The notes under the pieces were generated by a model that did no database searches, had not been told where the DNA came from, and saw nothing but the letters and a program-made list of their open reading frames with translations. The position numbers and the translations under genes are program-made. A stretch of 64,000 nt of DNA, taken from the NCBI RefSeq assembly GCF_009696675.1, contig NZ_VULN01000008.1, positions 1-64,000 of the forward strand. The letters are read 5' to 3'. The DNA comes from Acidaminococcus fermentans. GTDB lineage: Bacteria; Bacillota; Negativicutes; Acidaminococcales; Acidaminococcaceae. How positions within the stretch are numbered: the first letter of the stretch is position 1; every line of letters begins with the position of its first letter. Below, one piece after another: positions 1 to 8,148 of the stretch.

Positions 1-125
1 TATCGATGGCATGGTTTGTCTAACAAGCTTGAAGGATGTCAGAAAAGTTGATGAATCTTGTACATCGATTCGTTTTTTATGCCTGATTTTTTTAGTTTTG
101 TGTCCAATTTTTGTTGACAAGTGCA
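1..125. other. AT-rich left edge, possible insertion-sequence terminus
   Basis: No gene can be supported in the first 263 bases. The stretch around 95-125 (TGTCCAATTTTTGTTGACA) resembles, from memory, the outer ends of IS3-family elements, which often carry an outward TTGACA -35 box. Only the last bases would be inside the window and no transposase frame is recognisable, so this is a suggestion only. Confidence 0.22.
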
Positions 126-143
126 AGTGACTGCATCTTTGAT
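114..143 (+). promoter_or_regulatory. Candidate promoter of aci1
   Basis: A perfect TTGACA (114-119) is followed 18 bases later by TTTGAT (138-143), a 4/6 match to the -10 consensus. It would give a leader of about 110 bases. If the left edge is an IS end, this would be a hybrid promoter with the -35 box donated by the IS. Confidence 0.35.
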
Positions 144-214
144 TGTATGAAGTGATGTATTAGTAATGGCAATAAGAGTGCTAATTGCTGATGATCACGC
201 TCTATTGAGCCAAT

Positions 215-245
215 ACGACCCGTTGAATTTGGCGGGTCGTTCAAC
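215..245 (+). promoter_or_regulatory. Overlapping inverted repeats in the aci1 leader
   Basis: ACGACCCG (215-222) can pair with CGGGTCGT (233-240), and GTTGAA (222-227) can pair with TTCAAC (240-245). The two stems share bases at 222 and 240, so they are mutually exclusive. They end just before the ribosome binding site (GTAGGAGG, about 251-258). This may be an attenuator-like leader or an operator; no function is shown. Confidence 0.3.
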
Positions 246-263
246 AGATAGTAGGAGGTTATT

Positions 264-1118
264 ATGAAGAAATTTTGTTTTTTGTTTTTGATAATCTGTG
301 GCTTGATGGTTTTCTGCCTTCAGGATTGTCAAGCGCGGCAGAAATTAAATCTTGCTGATCTGGAAAATAAATATAACGCCGTGATTGGTGTTTACGCCGT
401 TGACATGGAGAATGGAAAAAAAATTTGCTACAAACCTGATACGCGTTTTTCCTACTGCTCGACACACAAAGTTTTTACGGCTGCAGAATTGCTAAGACAA
501 AAAAATACCTCCGATTTGAATGAAATTCGTAAGTTTTCGGCGGAAGATATTTTGTCCTACGCGCCAATCACCAAAGACCATGTTGCTGATGGCATGACGC
601 TGGCGGAAATTTGTTCGGCATCGCTCAGGTGGAGTGACAACACGGCGGCAAATTTAATTTTGCAGGAGATCGGCGGCGTGGAAAATTTCAAGGTGGCACT
701 TAAAAATATTGGCGACAAAACTACCAAACCTGCGCGAAATGAACCTGAACTTAATCTTTTCAATCCAAAAGATAATCGTGATACTAGCACGCCGAGACAG
801 ATGGTAAAAAATTTGCAAGTCTATATATTCGGCGATATTTTGAGCGACGACAAGAAAAAACTGCTGATTGATTGGATGAGCGACAATTCCATAACCGACA
901 CGCTTATCAAGGCAGAAACTCCGCAAGGTTGGAAAGTTATCGACAAGAGCGGTTCAGGCGATTATGGGGCGCGGAATGATATTGCCGTGATTTATCCGCC
1001 CAATCGCAAACCCATTGTCATGGCGATAATGTCGCGCCGCACGGAAAAAAATGCAAAATCTGACGACGCTATGATTGCGGAGGCGGCAAAACGAATTTTT
1101 GATAATTTAGTATTTTAA
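264..1118 (+). CDS. aci1: Class A beta-lactamase, ACI-1 type
   Basis: Periplasmic serine hydrolase that opens the beta-lactam ring. The 284-residue length fits class A. A Sec signal peptide covers about residues 1-24. The active site is intact: S66-T-H-K69 (SxxK), S124-D-N126 (SDN), E160-P-E-L-N164 (the Glu166/ELN omega-loop motif) and K228-S-G230 (KTG equivalent). The start is supported by GTAGGAGG seven bases upstream. It matches my memory of ACI-1, the beta-lactamase of Acidaminococcus, reported on a transposon within a prophage. The gene is AT-rich relative to the phage and faces the recombinase genes convergently, with a shared terminator between. No transposase adjoins it in the window. 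Confidence 0.95.
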   Translation: MKKFCFLFLIICGLMVFCLQDCQARQKLNLADLENKYNAVIGVYAVDMENGKKICYKPDTRFSYCSTHKVFTAAELLRQKNTSDLNEIRKFSAEDILSYAPITKDHVADGMTLAEICSASLRWSDNTAANLILQEIGGVENFKVALKNIGDKTTKPARNEPELNLFNPKDNRDTSTPRQMVKNLQVYIFGDILSDDKKKLLIDWMSDNSITDTLIKAETPQGWKVIDKSGSGDYGARNDIAVIYPPNRKPIVMAIMSRRTEKNAKSDDAMIAEAAKRIFDNLVF

Positions 1119-1261
1119 AGGGGCTTGATAGCATCGGTATTGCCGATGGGCAGAGAGGGCCATCACGCAAAAATATTTCGCCAAACATTTATATCTCACT
1201 CAAACTTCGCACACCTGAAACCCTTACTATTATATCATATTCCGATTTTCTTCATCAAAAA

Positions 1262-1304
1262 TACGGCAGAGAATCCTGCGTTTCCTCTTGGATTCTCTGC
1301 CGTA
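1262..1304. terminator. Bidirectional terminator between aci1 and the recombinases
   Basis: A perfect 15-bp stem (1262-1276 with 1290-1304) has a 13-base loop. Reading + it is followed by CCTTTTTT; reading - it is followed by TTTTTGA. It can end both aci1 and the leftward recombinase operon. Confidence 0.85.
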
Positions 1305-1319
1305 ATCCTTTTTTCCTGC

Positions 1320-2888
1320 TTATGCTCTGATTTCCGTCCCGTCCTTGAAGGTCACCCAGATATCGTCTTTGCTGTACACTGTGATGAAATCCACCAGGCT
1401 GCCCCACAGCCGGGCATCGAACTCCTTAATGAGATCCTGATTCCTAAGCTCCTTGATGAAGCTGTCCATCTGACGGCTCCGGGCCTTGCGATACTGGATG
1501 GCTTCACAGGTCTTGTCGTACTGCGTCTTCGCTGCTTCATACCGACTGACCAGTTCGTTGTAGTTCCGGTCATAATCATCCTGGTTCTGCGCGACCCTGG
1601 CGTTCTCGGCTATGAGCTGCTGTATCTTGTCGGCCAGCAGGTTCAAATCTGTGCTTATCCTGTCCCGCTCCTCTTCCAAGTCTTCTGTGTCAGTGAGCCG
1701 TTCCTTCAGCAGTGTGATGCTGTCAAGTACGTCCGCTTTGTTTTCGATGAGCTGATTGACGGCCCGGACGAAGGCTTCCTTGATATCATCCTCTGTCAGA
1801 TGTGGTGTCTTGCAATGGCTCTTGAACTTATCGTTGCATCGGTAGATGGTTCTGCGGTACTTGTCGGTCGAATGCCAGACCTTGGCCCCGTACCAGCCTC
1901 CGCACTGGCCGCACTTGATTTTGCTGGAGAAGATGGATACGCCGCTGTAACGTCCCCTGCCTTCACGCCGCCGCTTGATTTCTTCCTGTACCCAGTCGAA
2001 GACCTGCGGGCTGATGATGGCTTCGTGGTTATTTTCCACATAGTACTGCGGCACTTCCCCTTCATTCGCTTTCGTTTCTTTGGTCAGGAAGTTGACGGTG
2101 AACCGCTTCTGCAGCAGGGCATCGCCCTTGTATTTCTCATTTGTCAGGATGCTCTCTACCGTCCCCGGATACCAGCGTTTCTTTCTTGCCGGAGTTTCCA
2201 GCCCTCTGGAAGTCAGCTCCCTGGCAATGGAGTGGAAGGTATACCCGTCCAGGAACAAGCGGTAAATCAGTTTCACCGTCTTGGCCTGTTCCCGGTTGAC
2301 GACCAGATTCCCGTCCGGTCCCCGGTCATAGCCAAGGAAATGGCCGAACGGCACACACACCTTCCCGTCAGCGAATCGCTTCCGATGGCCCCAGGTGACG
2401 TTTTCCGAGATGCTCCTGCTTTCTTCCTGCGCCAGGGAACTCATGATGGTGATGAGGAGTTCGCCCTTGGCATCGAGCGTCCAGATATTTTCCTTCTCGA
2501 AATATATCTCGATGCCCTTGTCCTTGAGCTTGCGTACCGTTGTCAGGCTGTCTACGGTATTTCTGGCGAAGCGGCTGACTGATTTTGTGACGATGAGGTC
2601 GATTTTCCCATCCATGGCATCCCTGACCATCCGCTTGAAGCCATCGCGGTGACGCGTGTTGGTAGCCGAGATGCCTTCATCGGTGTAGATGCCGACAAAT
2701 TCCCAGTCATCCCGTTCCCTGATATAGTTCGTATAATAATCGACCTGTGCTTCATAGCTGCTGATCTGGTCATCATGGTCCGTGGAAACCCTGGCATAGC
2801 CCGCTACTCTCCGCTTCTTCCGGCTGTTAATCGGAGCCGCCGTATAACGGCTGATGGTGGCCGGGATGGCCCTTACTGTCTTTGCCAC
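1320..2888 (-). CDS. Large serine recombinase (distal of tandem pair)
   Basis: A 522-residue site-specific recombinase that would cut and rejoin DNA through a serine phosphodiester. Domains in order: resolvase catalytic domain with the nucleophile S35 in YARVST; the recombinase domain; a zinc ribbon (CGQCG ... C-x6-C); and a C-terminal coiled coil rich in E, K and R. The start is taken as GTG at 2888 because AAAGGAG lies just upstream; a longer frame would run far into the preceding gene. It overlaps the upstream recombinase by 16 bases, so the two are translationally coupled and may act as a pair. Integrase or excisionase of the prophage is the likely role; transposase of an aci1 element is the alternative. 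Confidence 0.9.
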   Translation of the reverse strand: MAKTVRAIPATISRYTAAPINSRKKRRVAGYARVSTDHDDQISSYEAQVDYYTNYIRERDDWEFVGIYTDEGISATNTRHRDGFKRMVRDAMDGKIDLIVTKSVSRFARNTVDSLTTVRKLKDKGIEIYFEKENIWTLDAKGELLITIMSSLAQEESRSISENVTWGHRKRFADGKVCVPFGHFLGYDRGPDGNLVVNREQAKTVKLIYRLFLDGYTFHSIARELTSRGLETPARKKRWYPGTVESILTNEKYKGDALLQKRFTVNFLTKETKANEGEVPQYYVENNHEAIISPQVFDWVQEEIKRRREGRGRYSGVSIFSSKIKCGQCGGWYGAKVWHSTDKYRRTIYRCNDKFKSHCKTPHLTEDDIKEAFVRAVNQLIENKADVLDSITLLKERLTDTEDLEEERDRISTDLNLLADKIQQLIAENARVAQNQDDYDRNYNELVSRYEAAKTQYDKTCEAIQYRKARSRQMDSFIKELRNQDLIKEFDARLWGSLVDFITVYSKDDIWVTFKDGTEIRA

Positions 2889-4552
2889 TTTTCTCCGCTC
2901 TCCTTTCTCCGTGCCTTGGGACGCCGCTTGGATGGCGTAGGCGTATAAGAAATCTCTTCTGTTCTCCCACTCTTGAAATGGACAGTCAGGCAATTTGGCT
3001 TTCCGGCTTCGATATATTCCACTTTCTCCCTAAATCTATCCTCATCAAAAGCTTTTACCCCCATGGCCTCTGCGGCCACACGCTTCAGGTCATCTTCCCG
3101 GATGCTGACCGATTCACATTTGCCGCCTTTGCTGCATCGCCAATAAACAGGCCTGTCATGCTTCGTTTTGCACCGCCGGAAAGAGGATCCGCACAAGGCG
3201 CACCGGACACGTGTCGTAAAGGCGGAGAACCGTGTTCCCTTGCCATTGGCCATGTAGTTTTTCATCCATGCCCTCTGGCGATCCTTATACTCATCGGTCC
3301 AGCAATCCTTCTTCGCCGTTGATACCCAGTGCCGGATAAGTTTCTGTCCGTTTTTCATACAGAAAACCATCACATGGTATTCTGGCACTACTATCTTTTC
3401 GACCCGGTCAAGAAACGCCTGCTCATCGAAATCATCCAGGCCTAGGACTTCTGTACTCTCCTTCACGAGGACTGCATGCGGGATACTGCCTTTTGCGCCG
3501 CAATTCCGGCCTTTCAGTTTATGGGAGCCGCAATCCCAGAATTCTTCAAAGCCCCGGTCTGTGCGGCGATTGTGCATATAACTCCGACCGCAGATGCCGC
3601 ATTTGATTTTTCCCGTGAAGCAGGTCGTGTTCAAGGACTTATTGGCCAGCGCCCCCAGTTCCTTTCGCCGCGCCATCTCCTGCTGCACGTAATCAAAGGT
3701 TTCCTTGTCGATGATAGGCTCATGCGTGTTTTCAACATAATACCTAGGAAGTTCGCCCCGGTTCTTCTTCCGCTTCTTGAGGATTGGATCCGTCACATAT
3801 TCCTTCTGGAAAAGCATATTGCCGGTATAGGTAACATTGGTCAGGACAACCCTGATGTTGGAATCCATCCAGCGGCAGCCATTCCGGGTCGTGATGCCTT
3901 CGGCTGCAAATTCCCGTTCGGTTTCAAGACGTGACTTGCCATCCAGGAAATTCTGGAATATGCGTCTGACAACAGCCGCTTCCTTGGGGACTATCACCAG
4001 GGTATCCCCTTCCCAACGATACCCGTAAACACGGAACCGCCCGTTAGGATTCCCCTGCTCAAATTGTTTCTTGATACGCCACCGGATATTTTCACTAATG
4101 GAACGGCTTTCTTCCTGGGCAAAAGATGCGAGGATGGTCATCATCAATTCCCCATCCCCGCTCATGGTATGGATATTTTCTTTCTCGAACCAGACCTCGA
4201 CGCCTTGCTCTTTCAGCTGGCGTACTGTCTGGAGGAGGTCGACCGTATTCCGGGCAAACCGCTGGATGGATTTGGTGAGGATGATGTCGATTTTGCCCGC
4301 TTCCGCATCTTCCAGCATGCGCTGAAAATCCTGCCGCTTTTTGATGCCCGTCCCGGATATGCCGTAGTCCGCATAGACACCGGCGTATTCCCAGTCTGGG
4401 TTCTTCTGGATCAGGCTGCTGTAATAGCTGACCTGTGCCGAAAGGGAATGCTGCATCCGCTCCGATTCCATGGAGACACGGGCATAGGCTGCGACTTTCT
4501 TGCGCTTCTTGATTTTAGGTATGCTTTGTTCGATTTTACGGATAGTCCGCAT
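2873..4552 (-). CDS. Large serine recombinase (proximal of tandem pair)
   Basis: A 559-residue recombinase with the catalytic S27 in YARVSM, then the recombinase domain and two separate zinc ribbons (CGICG around residue 325; CALCG around residue 450), one more than its partner. The start is ATG 4552, seven bases after AAAGGAG; a GTG 21 bases earlier has no ribosome binding site. A promoter of the AGAGTGATATAT family lies directly upstream. Gene order (HTH/zinc protein, SHOCT protein, recombinase, recombinase) is one I recall from Firmicutes prophages. Which of the two carries out integration cannot be read from the sequence. Confidence 0.9.
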   Translation of the reverse strand: MRTIRKIEQSIPKIKKRKKVAAYARVSMESERMQHSLSAQVSYYSSLIQKNPDWEYAGVYADYGISGTGIKKRQDFQRMLEDAEAGKIDIILTKSIQRFARNTVDLLQTVRQLKEQGVEVWFEKENIHTMSGDGELMMTILASFAQEESRSISENIRWRIKKQFEQGNPNGRFRVYGYRWEGDTLVIVPKEAAVVRRIFQNFLDGKSRLETEREFAAEGITTRNGCRWMDSNIRVVLTNVTYTGNMLFQKEYVTDPILKKRKKNRGELPRYYVENTHEPIIDKETFDYVQQEMARRKELGALANKSLNTTCFTGKIKCGICGRSYMHNRRTDRGFEEFWDCGSHKLKGRNCGAKGSIPHAVLVKESTEVLGLDDFDEQAFLDRVEKIVVPEYHVMVFCMKNGQKLIRHWVSTAKKDCWTDEYKDRQRAWMKNYMANGKGTRFSAFTTRVRCALCGSSFRRCKTKHDRPVYWRCSKGGKCESVSIREDDLKRVAAEAMGVKAFDEDRFREKVEYIEAGKPNCLTVHFKSGRTEEISYTPTPSKRRPKARRKESGEKWQRQ

Positions 4553-4573
4553 AAAATCAGCTCCTTTCGACAC

Positions 4574-4605
4574 TATATATCACTCTGTTTGATACAATTA
4601 GCAAG
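4574..4605 (-). promoter_or_regulatory. AGAGTGATATAT-family promoter, copy E (recombinases)
   Basis: One of five 32-base copies of CTTGCTA-N11-[CT]AGAGTGATATAT in the window. TTGCTA would be the -35 box and TGATATATA an extended -10. The other four are in the amidoligase region (31.6-34.6 kb). The -35 overlaps the stop codon of the SHOCT gene. Confidence 0.65.
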
Positions 4606-4762
4606 TGTATAAGTCGCCGGAAAAGGGCTGATATTTGAGAAGCATCTCCTGCTCGAAAGCCCGGTATTCCTTCTCGGTGATGAGTTTCTCCGCCAGCATC
4701 GTCCTCGCCATATGCATCGTCACCTGGAAGGTTGCTTCATCATGAAATGTCCTTTTATCCAT
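4598..4762 (-). CDS. Small SHOCT-like protein of the recombinase cassette
   Basis: A 54-residue protein. Its C-terminal half (LITEKEYRAFEQEMLLKY) fits the SHOCT short-domain pattern found next to recombinase pairs in many Firmicutes elements; its molecular role is not known. The start ATG 4762 is inside the end of the upstream gene (ATGGATAA overlap), with GGGGGTGG as ribosome binding site, so expression is probably coupled. It is too short to be an enzyme; a recombination directionality factor is a possible but unproven role. Confidence 0.75.
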   Translation of the reverse strand: MDKRTFHDEATFQVTMHMARTMLAEKLITEKEYRAFEQEMLLKYQPFSGDLYTC

Positions 4763-5147
4763 GGTGGCCACCCCCGAAGCGGTATTCGATATAACAGGCA
4801 TGGGAGCAGAACTTCCGATGGCTGTTGCCGTAGACGCTGAACTCTTTGCCGCAGTTCGGGCAGGTGAAAGTATAGACTGCCTTCCGCTTCACCAGCTCCA
4901 GATGGGTATTCCACCACTTGTTCCGGCAAGAATCTGAGCAGAAGCGTTTCCGTTTCCGTCCAGGATTCTGTTCAATAGGTCTGCCGCACTGTTCACAGAC
5001 TGATGCCGCCGTCTTCGCCGCCAAGTTATGACGCCTGCAAAACGACTTCACCGTATTGATGGAAATGCCGACTGCTGCCGCAATCTGCCCGTACCCTGCC
5101 CCATCCCGGCGCAGGGCGATAATTTTTTGCTTCTGTTCATCCGTCAT
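4755..5147 (-). CDS. HTH and zinc-ribbon protein heading the recombinase operon
   Basis: 130 residues. Residues about 1-42 form a Hin/sigma-like helix-turn-helix (GYGQIAAAVGISINTVKSFC). Two CxxC...CxxxC zinc-binding units follow (CEQCG...CSDSC and CPNCG...CSHAC). It probably binds DNA and may regulate or assist the recombinases encoded downstream in the same operon. ATG 5147 was chosen because AGGAGG lies eight bases upstream. The N-terminal third resembles the phage protein at 35786-36025, which suggests a common origin. Confidence 0.8.
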   Translation of the reverse strand: MTDEQKQKIIALRRDGAGYGQIAAAVGISINTVKSFCRRHNLAAKTAASVCEQCGRPIEQNPGRKRKRFCSDSCRNKWWNTHLELVKRKAVYTFTCPNCGKEFSVYGNSHRKFCSHACYIEYRFGGGHHG

Positions 5148-5186
5148 CGAGGACACCTCCTGAAAAATTTGCTTTCAGGAGTAATA

Positions 5187-5211
5187 GGACAGAACGGCTA
5201 TCGTTAAGTAC
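5187..5211 (-). promoter_or_regulatory. GTACTTAAC-N11-TGTCC element, copy 1
   Basis: Read on the - strand, GTACTTAAC and TGTCC are separated by exactly 11 bases, as in the two other copies (42998-43022 and 47491-47515). TATTAC follows TGTCC and can serve as -10. The element sits between a terminator and the HTH/zinc gene, as expected for its promoter. Confidence 0.6.
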
Positions 5212-5232
5212 TTCAAGGGCAAAAAAAAATTA

Positions 5233-5254
5233 CGGACGCCCATGTGAGCATCCG
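5233..5254. terminator. Bidirectional terminator
   Basis: CGGACGC and GCATCCG pair around an 8-base loop with one G-T pair. ATTTTTC follows on the + strand and TAATTTTTTTTT on the - strand. It isolates the recombinase operon from its surroundings. Confidence 0.7.
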
Positions 5255-5322
5255 ATTTTTCATTACTTGTACTAAACAATAAGTACTGCTGTATTGTACC
5301 TATAGTAGCCTTCGTTGCAGTG

Positions 5323-5331
5323 TGTTATAAT
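5323..5331 (+). promoter_or_regulatory. Extended -10 promoter of the glycosylase-nuclease operon
   Basis: TGTTATAAT is a perfect extended -10 (TGnTATAAT), about 68 bases before the start at 5399. No good -35 box is present. The leader contains CACACC and GGTGTG, able to pair over a 27-base loop. Confidence 0.6.
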
Positions 5332-5398
5332 TAAAGAAATTCGATATAAACACACCATAGCTTAGAAAATTTACAGACGGTGTGTACAAGGAGTTTCT

Positions 5399-6049
5399 AT
5401 GGCCGCTATCGTCACCTTGAATCAAGACAGTCCTTCTGTCCAATATTTATGCAAAAAAGATAAACGGCTTGCAAAAGTCATCAGTATGGTAGGTCCGATT
5501 TCCTATGAACCACACACTGATAATCCCTTTCCTTTTCTAATCCATGAAATCATCGAACAGATGCTGTCGGTAAAAGCCGGAGCAAAAATCTATGGACGGT
5601 TTGAAGAATTGTGTGAGGGTCAGATAACCCCGGAGGCTATCTCAAAGCTCTCCGTTGAGGAAATCAAGGCAATTGGTACTTCTACTGCCAAGGCTAACTA
5701 TATAAAAAACGCAGCTTCAGCCGTCTTGTCAGGAGAACTCGATTTTACGAAGTTCCCTGATATGACGGATGAAGCTGCGCTCAAAGAATTAGTCAGCCTT
5801 CGCGGCATTGGTACTTGGACCGCAAAGATGTATTTGATTTTCGTCCTGGACAGACAGGACATCTTGCCATTCGAAGACGTTGCTTTTTTACAAAGCTACA
5901 AATGGCTTTACAAAACAGAAGATGTGTCGAAAGCATCTATAGAAAAGAAATGTAAAAAGTGGAAGCCCTACTCCTCCATTGCTGCCCGGTTTCTTTACCG
6001 TGCTTTGGACATGGGCTATACGAAAGAAGCGTTTCACTTATATAAATGA
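5399..6049 (+). CDS. AlkA-like DNA glycosylase (HhH-GPD family)
   Basis: A 216-residue base-excision enzyme that would flip out and cleave a damaged or modified base. The helix-hairpin-helix is at residues 131-143 (LVSLRGIGTWTAK) and the likely catalytic aspartate is D160 in LPFEDVAF, in the position expected for AlkA-type enzymes. Start ATG follows AAGGAG. The gene ends 17 bases before the large nuclease-like gene and shares its promoter, so the two form an operon. In a restriction island this suggests action on modified DNA bases, for instance in invading phage; ordinary alkylation repair cannot be excluded. Confidence 0.85.
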   Translation: MAAIVTLNQDSPSVQYLCKKDKRLAKVISMVGPISYEPHTDNPFPFLIHEIIEQMLSVKAGAKIYGRFEELCEGQITPEAISKLSVEEIKAIGTSTAKANYIKNAASAVLSGELDFTKFPDMTDEAALKELVSLRGIGTWTAKMYLIFVLDRQDILPFEDVAFLQSYKWLYKTEDVSKASIEKKCKKWKPYSSIAARFLYRALDMGYTKEAFHLYK

Positions 6050-6066
6050 AGTGAGGAGATTTTGAC

Positions 6067-8109
6067 ATGAAAAAAATCTATCGAATTCATGGTGATAATA
6101 TTGTTGAATGTGAACGGATTGCTAATTTAATTTTAAATGAAGTGCATCCTCAAAATATGAAAAAGACTCTTATATCTCCTGCAACTATTTCTGAGAATAT
6201 AATTTTTTCCTATTCAGGGTTTGACTTTGAATGGGAGTTAATATTATTGCCCGGATTTAATAAAGCTGGTCGTTCTCGTTGGAAGGGAGATATATTTAAA
6301 GCATTAAGAGAAAATGGTAGTTTCTTAGATGAAACCCCTGATGCAATTATTACAGAAGTCACTAACAATAGTGAAAAAATCATATGCGCAATTGAGTTCT
6401 GTAGCGCATTACAAGCAGGTAATCAAGCTTGGCAAAGAAGTGGTCGTGCCTTTTCCACAGGAAGAACAGGATGTCCATATATCTATATCGTGGATTTTGT
6501 AAAATATGAACTCGATCCCCAAACACGAAATCGCAAAGCTTTACGATTTCCTAATGCAGCTGTCCCCTATAGCTATGTGAACTTTTCTAGAGTATCTGGA
6601 AATTTTGTTGCCCAAGTTTACGTTAAATCAGAATCATTTGATAAAGAATTCGACTCCGCGCTTAAAAATTTTGATGAAAATAACTTCGCTGAAAAAGATC
6701 TCTCTTCTTTTTTGGTGAAAACGATGGCGGGACTTGACACATCATCAGAAAGGAATTCTATACTCACTAAAAATTTTAATGTAGTTTGCTTTTTATCTGA
6801 ATCTGCAAAAGAAAATACTAATTTTACATCTTCAGATTGGAAAAAAATCCAAAAAACAGGTCAAAATGTAATTGATTATTGTATTGCAAATGCACGTTTT
6901 AATTTTCACAAAAAAATCACTAAAAAGGGCGCCCATGGCCATATACTTGAAGTTTTAAGTTTAATCGATAAACTAAGCGTTGGTTTCACATCTCGAGATC
7001 TTCCAATTGGTATCATACCCGCAAAAAATCGTATTGCTTTAGCAAATGGGATAAAAAAGATTTATCCTAATTTCAATGATGCCACTATATCTCAATTAAG
7101 CAATACTGAAAAAAATCTTGTACTATGCTTAATTAAAGGGTTTAAACCTCGTGGAGATGATAATCGGCCAGACCGAGGATTACTCCCATTAGCCGCGATG
7201 CTTTCAGATAATAAAAACGAAACATTAACAATCATTTATGGCCCATTATTATTCAATAATTATAAACTACTATTAAATCATCCTAGGCAGCTAGCAAAGG
7301 CAAATGGATTATGGAAATCAATACTTTCCTTAAGTGATTTTTTGATTTTAGATGTTCCAATTCTCTCAAATTCAGACATCAAAGATGCCGAAGAATTAAT
7401 TAGCACTTCTTCTTTAAAACAATATTATATAGGTAAAAATCATACTAATCCCAATTTGGAAAATGAAGTCTTTTCAAATTCTCCGCGTGAATATCATGAA
7501 GATGATGTTGATACAGGAATCCATTATACGTTCACAAAGGTCTTGAAAAAATACTGCTTTGAAGGAATGTGCAATCCTCCTGGTGGAGACTGGAGTGGAT
7601 TTTCAATCATTGATAATAACAAAGAAAAACGATGGTTATCTCTGCCACGCGTAAGTGAAGATGTTAATGGAAAACGCCCGGATCACATTCTTGAACTTTT
7701 TGGTGTTTTTGACAAGCCATTACTTCTAAGTATCGAATCAAAAGAAAAATCATCAGACCTAGAGCCGTCAGTAGGCATTGGGTTAATTAATTATATAAAA
7801 AGTCTAATGAGCTACATTCCAAATGTCGAACGTTCTATAAATCCAGAAGGCCCTTGGTATCGTCCTATAAAAGCGGTAGATTTCGATAAATTTAAAGTAA
7901 TCTCTGCCGCAGCTTATTTAGAGAACAATGCAGAAGAAGACGCAGTTGTGCATCGTAATAGTCAGTGCGATATGCTATTCATAATGGCTCCCAAATCAAT
8001 AGGATGGAAAATAAAAATCGTACCATTTACTATGGACGCTACAACTCTAAAAAAAAGAATGGTCGAAATTATAAATTCATCAACTGATGGAACTATAGAA
8101 ATTGAATAA
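6067..8109 (+). CDS. Large PD-(D/E)XK-like restriction protein
   Basis: A 680-residue protein that I do not recognise as a named enzyme. The C-terminal part has a good nuclease pattern: RPD at 537-539, then a strand ending in E557-S-K559. A second, weaker pattern lies near the N terminus: T-P91-D92 and AIE110 without the usual lysine two residues on. No ATPase or helicase motif is visible. It is encoded convergently with two adenine methyltransferases and so is the best candidate for the cutting subunit of a restriction-modification system. It is strongly AT-rich compared with the phage genes, which points to recent acquisition. Recognition site unknown. Confidence 0.65.
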   Translation: MKKIYRIHGDNIVECERIANLILNEVHPQNMKKTLISPATISENIIFSYSGFDFEWELILLPGFNKAGRSRWKGDIFKALRENGSFLDETPDAIITEVTNNSEKIICAIEFCSALQAGNQAWQRSGRAFSTGRTGCPYIYIVDFVKYELDPQTRNRKALRFPNAAVPYSYVNFSRVSGNFVAQVYVKSESFDKEFDSALKNFDENNFAEKDLSSFLVKTMAGLDTSSERNSILTKNFNVVCFLSESAKENTNFTSSDWKKIQKTGQNVIDYCIANARFNFHKKITKKGAHGHILEVLSLIDKLSVGFTSRDLPIGIIPAKNRIALANGIKKIYPNFNDATISQLSNTEKNLVLCLIKGFKPRGDDNRPDRGLLPLAAMLSDNKNETLTIIYGPLLFNNYKLLLNHPRQLAKANGLWKSILSLSDFLILDVPILSNSDIKDAEELISTSSLKQYYIGKNHTNPNLENEVFSNSPREYHEDDVDTGIHYTFTKVLKKYCFEGMCNPPGGDWSGFSIIDNNKEKRWLSLPRVSEDVNGKRPDHILELFGVFDKPLLLSIESKEKSSDLEPSVGIGLINYIKSLMSYIPNVERSINPEGPWYRPIKAVDFDKFKVISAAAYLENNAEEDAVVHRNSQCDMLFIMAPKSIGWKIKIVPFTMDATTLKKRMVEIINSSTDGTIEIE

Positions 8110-8148
8110 AAATAGGGGGAGATGAACCTCCCCCCTATTTTTATTCAA
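8102..8148. terminator. Bidirectional terminator between convergent R-M genes
   Basis: TTGAATAAAAATAGGGGGAG (8102-8121) pairs with CTCCCCCCTATTTTTATTCAA (8128-8148) with one bulged C. Both stop codons lie in the stem. Both flanks give T-runs, so each strand has its own terminator. Confidence 0.85.

Noticed and set aside
1125-2582. Long + strand open frame of 485 codons
   Set aside because: It lies antisense to a clear serine recombinase, starts in the aci1 terminator area without a ribosome binding site and shows no domain.
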